Shown here: piece by piece, positions 1 through 8,073 of the stretch
Layout of the letters: every line of letters starts with the position of its first letter
Position numbering within the stretch: the first letter of the stretch is position 1
Origin: Betaproteobacteria bacterium
GTDB taxonomy: Bacteria > Pseudomonadota > Gammaproteobacteria > Burkholderiales > Rhodocyclaceae
Length of the DNA stretch: 64,000 bases
Direction of reading: 5' to 3'
NCBI GenBank assembly: GCA_016720065.1
Contig: JADJXY010000002.1
Span: 1,749,001-1,813,000, forward strand
The notes under the pieces: model-generated
Seen by the model: the letters and a program-made list of their open reading frames with translations, nothing else
Databases searched by the model: none
Told to the model about the DNA's origin: nothing
Made by a program: the position numbers and the translations under genes

Positions 1-107
1 CCGGCTTTTTTCATTTGTGCACCGGAGGCCGACGACGGGCCTGTTCAGGGCAGGATCATACCATCGCGGGGTCGGCAAGCAGGCCGGAACCGCCGCGGAT
101 CGTTCCG

Positions 108-827
108 TCACGCGGCCTGCTGGCAGGCCGTACAGAGGAGATGGACGAAGGCCGGCCGGTCCGCGATGCGGATGCGTCGGCCGCAGCGGGAGATCACCCC
201 CGCGTCCTCCAGGTTGCGCAAGGCGCGGGACAGGTGCGGCTGACTGGTTCCCAGACGCTGCGCCAGCTTCATGTAGGGCAGCGATAGGGCGTATTCCTCG
301 CGCAGGGGCTCACCCCGCCGGACACGCCCTTCCCCGCAATGCAGGTAGCAGGCCAGGCGTTCCAGGGTGCTGCGGTTCTGCAAGCCTTCCAGTTCTTCGT
401 AGAGATCGGCCACATCGTCGGCCAGGAGATGCATGAGCCGCCGCGAAAAGATCGGGGAAGCTTCGATCCAGGCCCCCAGCGTGGCGCGGGGAACGAAGAT
501 CAGGCTGGCCTCGGTCAGGGCACGCAGGGCATAAGCGGCGGGCGTTTCGCCCAGGGCGTTCTCCAGACCCACGCAATGGCCGGCGCGCGCCAGACGGACC
601 ACGTGCTCGACGCCGCGGGCATTGCTCAGCACCAGTTCCAGGATGCCATGCACCACGATGAACATGCCCTCCGGCGCGGCGCCCTTGGCGAGCACGGTCT
701 GGCCGCGGCCGTGGCGCTGGTGCAGGGCGGGATCGCCCAAGGTGGCCACGAAGGGCGGCAGCGCCACCAGGCCTTTCAACAGCCCCCCACAGGCCAGGGC
801 AGACAACTCGCAGGACGACAGGGCCAC
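108..827 (-). CDS. CRP/FNR family transcriptional regulator
   Basis: This is a 239-residue cytoplasmic regulator of the CRP/FNR family. The N-terminal part (about residues 20-135) looks like the cyclic-nucleotide-binding-type beta barrel, with the turn 'GMFIVVHGILEL'. A dimerisation helix follows, then a C-terminal winged helix whose recognition segment lies in 'GTSQPHLSRALRNLEDAG' (about residues 193-210). Only two cysteines lie near the N-terminus (residues 6 and 13), so the four-cysteine iron-sulfur set of true FNR is absent. The effector is unknown. It is divergent from the secreted SRPBCC gene at 950. Its regulon cannot be read from the sequence. Confidence 0.85.
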   Translation of the reverse strand: MALSSCELSALACGGLLKGLVALPPFVATLGDPALHQRHGRGQTVLAKGAAPEGMFIVVHGILELVLSNARGVEHVVRLARAGHCVGLENALGETPAAYALRALTEASLIFVPRATLGAWIEASPIFSRRLMHLLADDVADLYEELEGLQNRSTLERLACYLHCGEGRVRRGEPLREEYALSLPYMKLAQRLGTSQPHLSRALRNLEDAGVISRCGRRIRIADRPAFVHLLCTACQQAA

Positions 828-937
828 GGGGGAACCTTCACAGAAAAATGAGCGCCCACGCTATCACCCGCATCCATGATGCTCCTATAGAACAGAAGGA
901 TTACGCCTTGCGCCGCAGGCAGCGGAATTTTCGCGGC

Positions 938-943
938 TATACT
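938..943 (+). promoter_or_regulatory. Candidate -10 box (TATACT) directly before the SRPBCC gene
   Basis: TATACT ends six bases before the ATG at 950. If it is a real -10 element, transcription would begin at or next to that ATG and the mRNA would be leaderless. No good -35 hexamer is seen 17 bases upstream, and no Shine-Dalgarno precedes the ATG. This is weak evidence based on the sequence alone. Confidence 0.3.
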
Positions 944-949
944 TCCTGC

Positions 950-1540
950 ATGATCCGGCTTCTCACCTCCACCGCGCTCTGCCTCGCAGCGCTCCTGTTT
1001 GGCCTCCCCGACCCGGTCCAGGCTGCGGCGACCCCGACCCTGCTCGACGACGATGTCGAAGTCAGCTTCGACCAGGGCACCTACTTCGGTCACCTCAACA
1101 TCCTGCTCCCCGTCCCACCGGGGGTGGCCTGGGACGTTCTCACCGACTTCGAACATATGGCGAGTTTTGTCCCCAACCTGGAGGAGAGCCGCGTTCTCAA
1201 CCGGGATGCGCAGGGGGCGACCATCGCGCAGAAGGGGCGGATTCGCTATGGGATTCTCAGTTTCGCCTTCGAATCGGAACGGCGCGTTGAATTCCATCCT
1301 CAGGAGGGGCTCCTACTCGCCCGCGCGCTCTCGGGAACGGCCCGGCATATGGCCAGCACCCTGCGCCTGCAGGCGGAAGGTCCGGGAACCCGGCTCGACT
1401 ACCGGGTGGAAATGATTCCCGGCCGCTGGGTTCCGAGCAGCTTGGGAAAAAGCGGCATGCGCCACGAAATGGCGGAACAGTTTTCAGCCATCGCCGTGGA
1501 GATGCAGCGCCGCGCGGAACGGCCGACCACGCCGCACTGA
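950..1540 (+). CDS. Secreted SRPBCC (START-like, cyclase/dehydrase) family protein
   Basis: The protein has 196 residues. The first 24 or so form a Sec signal peptide ending in 'DPVQA', and the mature part reads as an SRPBCC/polyketide-cyclase-like fold: 'VPPGVAWDVLTDFEHMASF' is the characteristic early helix and 'GTRLDYRVEM' a late strand. It is therefore probably a periplasmic lipid- or ligand-binding protein; the ligand is unknown. The reading frame is open back to 848, but the ATG at 950 is preferred because it places the signal peptide at the N-terminus. It stands alone between a divergent CRP-type regulator and the end of the purA operon. Confidence 0.75.
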   Translation: MIRLLTSTALCLAALLFGLPDPVQAAATPTLLDDDVEVSFDQGTYFGHLNILLPVPPGVAWDVLTDFEHMASFVPNLEESRVLNRDAQGATIAQKGRIRYGILSFAFESERRVEFHPQEGLLLARALSGTARHMASTLRLQAEGPGTRLDYRVEMIPGRWVPSSLGKSGMRHEMAEQFSAIAVEMQRRAERPTTPH

Positions 1541-1682
1541 GCCCGCGCACTGAGCCCGTCCTCCGCCCGCGGCTGAGCGATATTGGGGGCACCCCCGGAG
1601 TGCCTGCCCCCTTCGGCCTTGCAACCCATCGGCCCAGCGGGCGCATCGCAAGCCCTCACGCTGCGCTGCCGGGAAAATCAGG

Positions 1683-2990
1683 TCAATTGAAGGGATGGCG
1701 GCGCAGGATGGTTTCGTCGCGCTCCGGCCCGGTGGAGACGATGGCAATGGGGACGCCGCACAGGGCTTCCAGACGATCCAGATAGGCCCGGGCATTGGCC
1801 GGCAGGGCTTCCCAGCGCTTGGCGCCGAAGGTCGTCTCCTGCCAGCCGGGCAGGGTTTCGTACACAGGCTGGCAGCGCGCCACTTCGTCGGCGCCGACCG
1901 GAAGCAGATCGATGGCTTCACCGTCCAGGCGGTAGCCGGTGCAGATGTTCAATTCTGGCAGCCCGTCGAGGACGTCGAGCTTGGTGATACACAGGCCGGA
2001 AAGGCCGTTGATGCGGGCCGAGCGGCGCAGGGCTGCGGCGTCAAACCAGCCGCAACGGCGCTTTCTGCCCGTGACGGTGCCGAACTCACGCCCCACCTGG
2101 GACATCTGGTAGCCCGGCGTGGCGGCAGTTTCGATATCGAGCTCGCTGGGGAAGGGGCCCCCGCCGACGCGGGTGCAGTAGGCCTTGGTGATGCCCAGCA
2201 CGTAGTGCAGCATGCCGGGGCCGATGCCGGAACCGGCAGCGGCCTGCCCCGCCACGCAGTTGCTGGAGGTGACGAAGGGGTAGGTGCCGTGGTCGATGTC
2301 CAGCAGGGTGCCCTGGGCGCCTTCGAAGAGCAGATTGCGCCCCGCCCGGTTGGCGGCGTAGAGGGCAGCGGAAACGTCGGTCACCAGGGGGCGGATGCCT
2401 TCGGCGTCGGCCATGGCCCGGTCGTAGACTTCCTGGAAGGCGACGGGGCTGGCCTTCAAGTACTGGGTGAGCACGAAGTTGTGGTAATCGAGGATTTCGC
2501 CCAGCTTTTCGGCGAAGCGCTCGGGGTGGAACAGGTCATAGACCCGCAGGCCGCGCCGGGAAACCTTGTCTTCGTAAGCGGGGCCGATGCCCTTGCCGGT
2601 GGTGCCGATCTTCTTGTCACCGGCCTTGGCGGCTTCGCGGGCCTGGTCGATGGCGGCGTGGTACGGCAGGATGAGCGGGCATCCCGGACTGATCTTGAGG
2701 CGGGAGCGCACGTCGATGCCGCCCTTTTCCAACTCGGCGATTTCGGACAGCAGGTGGTGAATGTCGAGGACGACGCCGTTGCCGATATAGCACTCGACGC
2801 CCGCGCGGACGATGCCCGAGGGCACGAGATTGAGCTTGTAGACCTTGTCGCCCACCACCAGGGTATGGCCGGCGTTATGGCCGCCCTGGAAGCGCACCAC
2901 GCCCTGGGCGTGGTCGGTGAGCCAGTCGACGATCTTGCCTTTTCCTTCGTCGCCCCACTGGGTTCCGACGACGATGACGTTCTTGGCCAT
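1683..2990 (-). CDS. purA: Adenylosuccinate synthetase
   Basis: The 435-residue protein is full length for PurA, which joins IMP and aspartate using GTP to make adenylosuccinate, the first step from IMP to AMP. The N-terminal 'GTQWGDEGKGKIVDWL' carries the phosphate loop and catalytic Asp. 'GGHNAGHT', 'GTTGKGIGP' and the C-terminal 'ISTGPERDETI' region (seen here as 'VSTGPERDETI') are family signatures. It lies six bases downstream of hisZ as the last gene of a long minus-strand operon. That purA-hisZ arrangement is common in betaproteobacteria. Confidence 0.98.
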   Translation of the reverse strand: MAKNVIVVGTQWGDEGKGKIVDWLTDHAQGVVRFQGGHNAGHTLVVGDKVYKLNLVPSGIVRAGVECYIGNGVVLDIHHLLSEIAELEKGGIDVRSRLKISPGCPLILPYHAAIDQAREAAKAGDKKIGTTGKGIGPAYEDKVSRRGLRVYDLFHPERFAEKLGEILDYHNFVLTQYLKASPVAFQEVYDRAMADAEGIRPLVTDVSAALYAANRAGRNLLFEGAQGTLLDIDHGTYPFVTSSNCVAGQAAAGSGIGPGMLHYVLGITKAYCTRVGGGPFPSELDIETAATPGYQMSQVGREFGTVTGRKRRCGWFDAAALRRSARINGLSGLCITKLDVLDGLPELNICTGYRLDGEAIDLLPVGADEVARCQPVYETLPGWQETTFGAKRWEALPANARAYLDRLEALCGVPIAIVSTGPERDETILRRHPFN

Positions 2991-2996
2991 GTTCCC

Positions 2997-4151
2997 TTAA
3001 TCCTCGTTGATTGCTTCAATGATCCAGGCGCCACCGACACGGACCAGTTTGCGGTCGCAGCGCGGCGCTTCGCAGGCGGTCTCGCCGGGCAGCAATTCGA
3101 CCACCGCTTCGCCCTGGGCACGCAAGGCTGCCACCACCCGCGCCAGATCGTCGTCCCCTTCGCCGTGCGGCGCGAGGACGGCCCCTGGTCCCGCCACCCC
3201 GGGGGCGAGCCGGACGACTTCGCGCAGGTCGAGGGAAAAACCGGTGGCCGGCCGGGCACGCCCGAAGGCTCTTCCGGCGCCGTCGTAACGTCCGCCCTGG
3301 GCGAGCGCCGCGGGGTACCCCTTGCCGTAGGCGGCAAAGACGACACCGTTGTGATAGTGGTAACCGCGCAGGTCGGCGAGATCCACCGAAAAAGCCAGCT
3401 CCGGCGCCCCCTGCACCAGGTGGGTCAGGGCCGCCAGAGCGGCAGCGATGGCGGGGACGGCGGGCAATTGGGCCGCCGCCCGGGCGAGGGTTTCAGTTCC
3501 GCCGTAGAGTTCCGGCAGGCGCAGGAAGGCGCTGCGGTAAGGGTCCGCCAGGTCGGCGCAGGCATCTTCCAGGCCGGGCACGTCCTTCTTCTGCAGCAAC
3601 CCCAGGAGGGCATCCTCCGCCTCGGGGGCCAGCCCGGCGGCTTCTGCCAGGGCGCGGAAAATTCCCACATGGCCCAGGTCGATGCGCGCAGCGGGGACGC
3701 CGATGCCATCCAGGGCCGAAGCCATGAGGCGGACGATTTCAAGGTCGGCGGCGATTCCGGCATAGCCGTAGAGTTCGGCGCCCACCTGGAAGGGCTCGCG
3801 GCTGGCCACCACGCTCGCCGGCAGGGTATGCACGACGCTGCCGCAGTAGCACAGCCGGGTCACGCCGGCATGGTTGAGCAGGTGGGCGTCGATGCGGGCA
3901 ACCTGGGGCGTGATGTCGGCCCGGACGCCCAGGGTGCGACCGGAAAGCTGGTCCACCAGCTTGAAGGTCTTGAGTTTCAGATCCTGGCCCGCCCCGGTGA
4001 GCAGGGATTCGAGGTACTCCAGGGTGGGGGGCATGACCAACTGGTAGCCACGGCCACGGAAGTGGTCGAGCAGACGGCGGCGGGCAGCCTCCAGGGCCAG
4101 GGCCTCGGCAGGCAAGGCGTCGGCGAGGTATTCAGGGAGCAGCCAGTTCAT
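2997..4151 (-). CDS. hisZ: ATP phosphoribosyltransferase regulatory subunit
   Basis: This is a 384-residue class II aminoacyl-tRNA-synthetase paralogue that acts as the regulatory subunit of the short-form ATP phosphoribosyltransferase HisG in the first step of histidine synthesis. It has the HisS-like core with motif 2 'VTRLCYCGSVVH' but is shorter than HisS and lacks the C-terminal anticodon-binding domain. The true hisS lies at 11262-12551, which supports the HisZ assignment. Its start overlaps the stop of the small DUF2065 gene by four bases, and it is followed after six bases by purA. hisG is not in this window. Confidence 0.95.
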   Translation of the reverse strand: MNWLLPEYLADALPAEALALEAARRRLLDHFRGRGYQLVMPPTLEYLESLLTGAGQDLKLKTFKLVDQLSGRTLGVRADITPQVARIDAHLLNHAGVTRLCYCGSVVHTLPASVVASREPFQVGAELYGYAGIAADLEIVRLMASALDGIGVPAARIDLGHVGIFRALAEAAGLAPEAEDALLGLLQKKDVPGLEDACADLADPYRSAFLRLPELYGGTETLARAAAQLPAVPAIAAALAALTHLVQGAPELAFSVDLADLRGYHYHNGVVFAAYGKGYPAALAQGGRYDGAGRAFGRARPATGFSLDLREVVRLAPGVAGPGAVLAPHGEGDDDLARVVAALRAQGEAVVELLPGETACEAPRCDRKLVRVGGAWIIEAINED

Positions 4152-4333
4152 TGGAAGAGGACGATGAGGACGAGGCCGACGACCATGGACGTGAGGCCGA
4201 TAAAACGAATCTGGCCGTCGTTCATGCGGGTCAGGCGAATGAAGGTTTCACGCCAGGCCCGGGGAGCGATGAAGGGCATCACGCCTTCGAGCACCAGCAT
4301 GAGGGCGAAAGCCAGCAGCAGCGTGGAGCTCAT
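4148..4333 (-). CDS. DUF2065 (YjeT-like) small inner-membrane protein
   Basis: The 61-residue protein has two predicted membrane helices: residues about 3-22 ('LLLAFALMLVLEGVMPFI') and 42-60 ('GLTSMVVGLVLIVLF'). They are separated by a short basic loop containing 'RETFIRLTRM', as in the DUF2065/YjeT family found next to hflC and hisZ or purA in proteobacteria. It overlaps both hflC and hisZ by four bases, so it is translationally coupled to both. The function is unknown; the position suggests an accessory role at the membrane near HflKC. Confidence 0.9.
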   Translation of the reverse strand: MSSTLLLAFALMLVLEGVMPFIAPRAWRETFIRLTRMNDGQIRFIGLTSMVVGLVLIVLFQ

Positions 4334-5226
4334 CGCTGCTTGCCGTCACCGTCGCCGCCCCGGCCCACGTTTTTCATGTACTTGAAGAAGTCGGACCCGG
4401 GCTCGACCACGAGAACGTCGCTCTTGTTGCGGAAGCTGTTGCGGTAGGCTTCGAGGCTGCGATAGAAGGCGTAGAACTCGGGACCCTGACCCATGGCCTG
4501 GGAGTAGATGGCCGCAGCTTTGGCATCCCCCTCGCCTTTGACCTTCTGGGCATCGCGGTAGGCCTCGGCGACGATCACTTCCCGCTGCCGGTCCGCATCT
4601 GCGCGAATCTTCTCCGCCTCCGCAGCACCTTCGGACCGCAGTTCGTTGGCCACCCGCTTGCGCTCGGCCTCCATGCGGCGATAGACCGCCTCGCTGACCT
4701 CGGTGGGCAGTTCCACCCGCTTGAGCCGCACGTCGACGATCTGCACGCCGATCTTGCGGGCGTCGGCGTCAGCCTTGACGACCATGTCGGCCATGATCCT
4801 GTCACGCTCGCCGGAAACGACATCGTGGACGGTGCGCTTGCCGAACTCTTCCCGCAGGCCGGCATTGACCGTCTGGTTGAGCCGGGTGCGAGCCCGGGAC
4901 TCGTCACCGCTCACCGAGATGTAGTAGAGCTTGGGATCGACGATGCGCCACTTGATGTAGGAATCGACCAAGACATTTTTCTTTTCCGAGGTGATGAAAC
5001 GCTCGGGGTCGGAGTTGTCCAGGGTGAGGATGCGCTTGTCGAAATAGCGCACGTTTTGTACGAGAGGCACCTTGACGTAGAGGCCGGGCTCGGAAACGAC
5101 GTGCCGTACCTCACCCAATTGGAAGACCAGGGCAAACTGGCGCTGATCCACGGTGAACACCGCCATGGCGAGCACGGCGAGCAGGGTGGCGAAGATGAAG
5201 CCGATCAGGCCGAAGGAAGGTCTCAT
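4330..5226 (-). CDS. hflC: Protease modulator HflC (SPFH/prohibitin family)
   Basis: The 298-residue protein has one N-terminal membrane anchor (residues about 5-24) followed by an SPFH/band-7 domain ('FTVDQRQFALVFQLGEV') and a long coiled coil rich in Ala, Glu and Arg. With HflK it forms the large periplasmic cage that encloses and restrains the FtsH protease. The last residues are basic and Gly-rich. hflK lies upstream with a four-base overlap and DUF2065 lies downstream with a four-base overlap, so the three are probably made together. Confidence 0.97.
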   Translation of the reverse strand: MRPSFGLIGFIFATLLAVLAMAVFTVDQRQFALVFQLGEVRHVVSEPGLYVKVPLVQNVRYFDKRILTLDNSDPERFITSEKKNVLVDSYIKWRIVDPKLYYISVSGDESRARTRLNQTVNAGLREEFGKRTVHDVVSGERDRIMADMVVKADADARKIGVQIVDVRLKRVELPTEVSEAVYRRMEAERKRVANELRSEGAAEAEKIRADADRQREVIVAEAYRDAQKVKGEGDAKAAAIYSQAMGQGPEFYAFYRSLEAYRNSFRNKSDVLVVEPGSDFFKYMKNVGRGGDGDGKQR

Positions 5227-6524
5227 GGCCGGCCCTCCCGCTCGCGACCCCGCAAGGTGTCGCGGTCCCGTGCGCCGGAGGAGGAATAGACCTGCGGCGT
5301 CTTCTCCAGTTGAGGCGGCGACTCGTTGGAAAGCGGCGCCGCCCGCACGGCGGTGCCCGAGGCGTCAGCCGCCGGTGCGCCGGCGGCCGCCGCAGTGGCC
5401 CCCGCGGCCTGCATGAGTTTGTCGAGGGGGAGATAGAGCAGGTTGCCGCCCTGCCCCCTGGTGTCGATGAGCACTTTGCTGGTGTTGGAATAGACCTGCT
5501 GCATGGTTTCCAGATAGAGACGTTGCCGGGTGACTTCCGGGGCTTTGGCGTATTCGGTCTGCAATTGCTTGAAGCGCGACGCATCACCCTCGGCGGTGGC
5601 GATGAGGCGCTGGCGGTACCCGCTGGCCTCTTCGAACAGCCGGGCCGCAGTACCCTTGGCCCGGGGAATGACGTCGTTGGCGTAGGCCTGGCCTTCGTTC
5701 TTCTGTCGCTCCCGGTCCTGACCGGCCTTCACGGCGTCATCGAAGGCCGACTGGACCTGCTCGGGCGGCTGGGCGTTCTGCATGGTGACCTTGGAAACCA
5801 GGATGCCGCTCTTGTAGCGATCCAGAATGTCCTGCATCAGCTTGGAGGCCTGGGTGGCGATCTGCTCGCGTCCCTCGTAGAGCACATAGTCCATCTTGCT
5901 CTTGCCGACGATCTCGCGCACAGCGGCCTCGGCGGCGCCCATGACGGCATCGTCGGGGTGGCGGTTGTTGAACAGGTATTCGACGGGATCCTTCAGGATG
6001 TACTGGACGGCGAACTGGATGTTCACGATGTTCTCGTCGTCGGTCAGCATCAGGGCTTCCTTGAGCACCTTGTTGCGTTCGCTGCCGCGATAGCCGATCT
6101 CCACGGTGCGCACGCCGGACAGATTGACCAGTTCGTGGGATTCGATGGGGTAAGGCATGCGCCAGCGCAGGCCGGCTTCGGTGGTTTCGTTGAAACTGCC
6201 GAAGCGCAGCACCACACCGCGCTGGGACTGGTCGACGATGTAGAAGCCGGAGGCGAGCCAGACCGCGACGATCAGCCCGGCCAGGAGCCCCAGACCACCG
6301 CCCAGGAAGCGCGGATTGAAATCGATCTGCGGCATGCGTGGACCGTCCCCGCCACCATTGCTGCCCCCGCCCCCCTTCTTGCCGAACATTCCCGAGAGCT
6401 TGCGATTGAAGTCGCGCCAGAGCTCTTCCAGATCCGGCGGCCCCTGATTGGGCCGGCGCGGCCCGCCTGAATCGCCGCCGTCGTTACCGCCGCGGTTGCC
6501 CCACTGGGGGTCGTTGAGCGACAT
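5223..6524 (-). CDS. hflK: Protease modulator HflK (SPFH/prohibitin family)
   Basis: This is the partner of HflC in the FtsH-regulating membrane complex. The protein (433 residues from this start) opens with the Gly/Asn/Asp-rich cytoplasmic tail typical of HflK ('NDPQWGNRGGNDGGDSGG'). A membrane helix lies near residues 85-110, followed by an SPFH domain ('GFYIVDQSQRGVVLRFG') and a coiled coil. The frame is open to an ATG at 6548. The start at 6524 is chosen because 'MSLNDPQWGN' matches how betaproteobacterial HflK proteins begin; neither start has a clear Shine-Dalgarno. hflX lies about 40 bases upstream. Confidence 0.95.
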   Translation of the reverse strand: MSLNDPQWGNRGGNDGGDSGGPRRPNQGPPDLEELWRDFNRKLSGMFGKKGGGGSNGGGDGPRMPQIDFNPRFLGGGLGLLAGLIVAVWLASGFYIVDQSQRGVVLRFGSFNETTEAGLRWRMPYPIESHELVNLSGVRTVEIGYRGSERNKVLKEALMLTDDENIVNIQFAVQYILKDPVEYLFNNRHPDDAVMGAAEAAVREIVGKSKMDYVLYEGREQIATQASKLMQDILDRYKSGILVSKVTMQNAQPPEQVQSAFDDAVKAGQDRERQKNEGQAYANDVIPRAKGTAARLFEEASGYRQRLIATAEGDASRFKQLQTEYAKAPEVTRQRLYLETMQQVYSNTSKVLIDTRGQGGNLLYLPLDKLMQAAGATAAAAGAPAADASGTAVRAAPLSNESPPQLEKTPQVYSSSGARDRDTLRGREREGRP

Positions 6525-6566
6525 GAGAATGCCAAGGGTTGGAATCATGGGCGAGTGGAGGTGTGT

Positions 6567-7709
6567 TTAGGAAACTTGCAGAGTGGCGGCGCCGTCGAGG
6601 GCAGCCTGACGGGCGGCGGACTTTTGGCCAGCGGCCTCCGCCAGCGCCCCGCGCAGGAGACCCAGGCCTTCGCCGCTGCGGGCACTGACGCGGACGCGGC
6701 GGATTCTATCATATTCGTCCCTCTCGACCCCGGAACCGGCCTCGGTGAGGTCGATCTTGTTCCACACCAGGATCTGGGGCACCCGATCGGCGCCGATTTC
6801 GGCCAGAACCTTGTTGACCTCGGCGATCTGATCGTCCCGGGCATGGTTGGCACTGTCGACCACGTGGAGCAGGATATCGGCCGCGGCGGTGGCCTCCAGG
6901 GTGGCGTGGAAGGCCGCCACCAGGGAGTGGGGAAGATCACGGATGAACCCCACCGTGTCCGAAATGACGATATTGCCGGCGCCTTCGACCCACAGTTTGC
7001 GCGACGTGGTATCCAGGGTGGCGAAGAGCTGGTTGGCCGCATAGACGCCGGCCTTGGTGAGGGCGTTGAACAGGGTCGACTTGCCCGCGTTGGTGTAGCC
7101 CACCAGGGAGACGTTGAGCACTTCGCCCCGCCCCCGCGCCTTGCGCTGCACGTCCCGCTGGCGCGAAAGGCGCTCCAGGCGCTCCTTGAGGGTCTTGACC
7201 CGGTTGCCCAGGAGGCGGCGGTCGGTTTCCAGTTGGGTTTCCCCCGGACCGCGCAGGCCGATGCCGCCGCGCTGCCGTTCCAGGTGGGTCCAGCCCCGCA
7301 CCAGGCGGGTGGAGAGATGCTCGAGCTGGGCGAGTTCTACCTGGAGCTTGCCTTCGGCGCTCTGGGCGCGCAGGGCGAAAATGTCGAGGATGAGACTGGT
7401 GCGGTCGATCACCCGGCATTTGAGTTCCCGCTCCAGATTACGTTCCTGGGCCGGGGACAACTCGTGGTTGAAAATCACCAGGTCGGCTTCCGCGGCGGCC
7501 AGGAGGGCGGCGATTTCCTGCACCTTGCCCTTGCCGGCAAAGGTCTTGGGGTCGGGACTGTGCCGCCGCCCACCCACTTCACCGCACACCAGTCCGCCCG
7601 CGGATTCGGCAAGCAGACGGACTTCCTCCAGTTGGTCGTCGAAATCCCGCTGACCGAAATCGAGCTGGACGAGCAGCGCCCTTTCACCGGCGGCGGGACG
7701 CTCAAGCAC
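6567..7709 (-). CDS. hflX: Ribosome-associated GTPase HflX
   Basis: The 380-residue GTPase binds the 50S subunit and splits stalled ribosomes. The N-terminal HflX domain contains 'GGRRHSPDPKTFAGKGKVQE'. A coiled linker follows, then the 'RGPGETQLETDRR' signature and the G domain with G1 'GYTNAGKST', G3 'DTVGF' and G4 'NKID'. The start codon appears to be GTG at 7709. It sits between hfq and hflK, the classical hfq-hflX-hflK-hflC order also known from enterobacteria. Confidence 0.97.
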   Translation of the reverse strand: MLERPAAGERALLVQLDFGQRDFDDQLEEVRLLAESAGGLVCGEVGGRRHSPDPKTFAGKGKVQEIAALLAAAEADLVIFNHELSPAQERNLERELKCRVIDRTSLILDIFALRAQSAEGKLQVELAQLEHLSTRLVRGWTHLERQRGGIGLRGPGETQLETDRRLLGNRVKTLKERLERLSRQRDVQRKARGRGEVLNVSLVGYTNAGKSTLFNALTKAGVYAANQLFATLDTTSRKLWVEGAGNIVISDTVGFIRDLPHSLVAAFHATLEATAAADILLHVVDSANHARDDQIAEVNKVLAEIGADRVPQILVWNKIDLTEAGSGVERDEYDRIRRVRVSARSGEGLGLLRGALAEAAGQKSAARQAALDGAATLQVS

Positions 7710-7766
7710 GGAAGCGGGAAGAAAGCAGGTGACACCCCGCCCGGACGGGCAGGCAGAAAACTGAGC

Positions 7767-8006
7767 TTATTCGGCGGCCGCCTGTTCCTGCTGGATATTG
7801 ACCGGCCGAGCCGGAACGACGGTGGAGATGGCATGCTTGTACACCATCTGGGTCACGGTGTTCTTGAGCAGCACGACGTACTGATCGAAGGATTCGACCT
7901 GCCCCTGGAGCTTGATGCCGTTGACCAGGTAGATCGAGACCGGTACGTGCTCCCGGCGCAGGGCGTTGAGGAACGGGTCTTGTAGCATTTGCCCTTTGTT
8001 GCTCAT
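7767..8006 (-). CDS. hfq: RNA chaperone Hfq
   Basis: The 79-residue protein forms the Sm-like hexamer that pairs small RNAs with mRNAs. It begins 'MSNKGQMLQDPFLNALRRE', with the proximal-face residues Q8 and D9 of the usual numbering, and contains the Sm2 motif 'YKHAIST'. The open frame continues upstream but the ATG at 8006 gives the conserved N-terminus. The tail after the Sm core is short (about 14 residues, ending 'EQAAAE'), as is usual in betaproteobacteria. It lies 67 bases downstream of der and 57 bases upstream of hflX. Confidence 0.98.
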   Translation of the reverse strand: MSNKGQMLQDPFLNALRREHVPVSIYLVNGIKLQGQVESFDQYVVLLKNTVTQMVYKHAISTVVPARPVNIQQEQAAAE

Positions 8007-8073
8007 GGTATGGACTCCACGGATGTTGTTATGAAACGCAAGGGTACCGAATTTCGATTCGGCTGCCAAAACA

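Noticed and set aside
1695..4385. An 896-codon open frame on the plus strand across purA and hisZ
   Set aside because: It is antisense to two well-identified genes and has no recognisable motif; long antisense frames are normal at this GC content.
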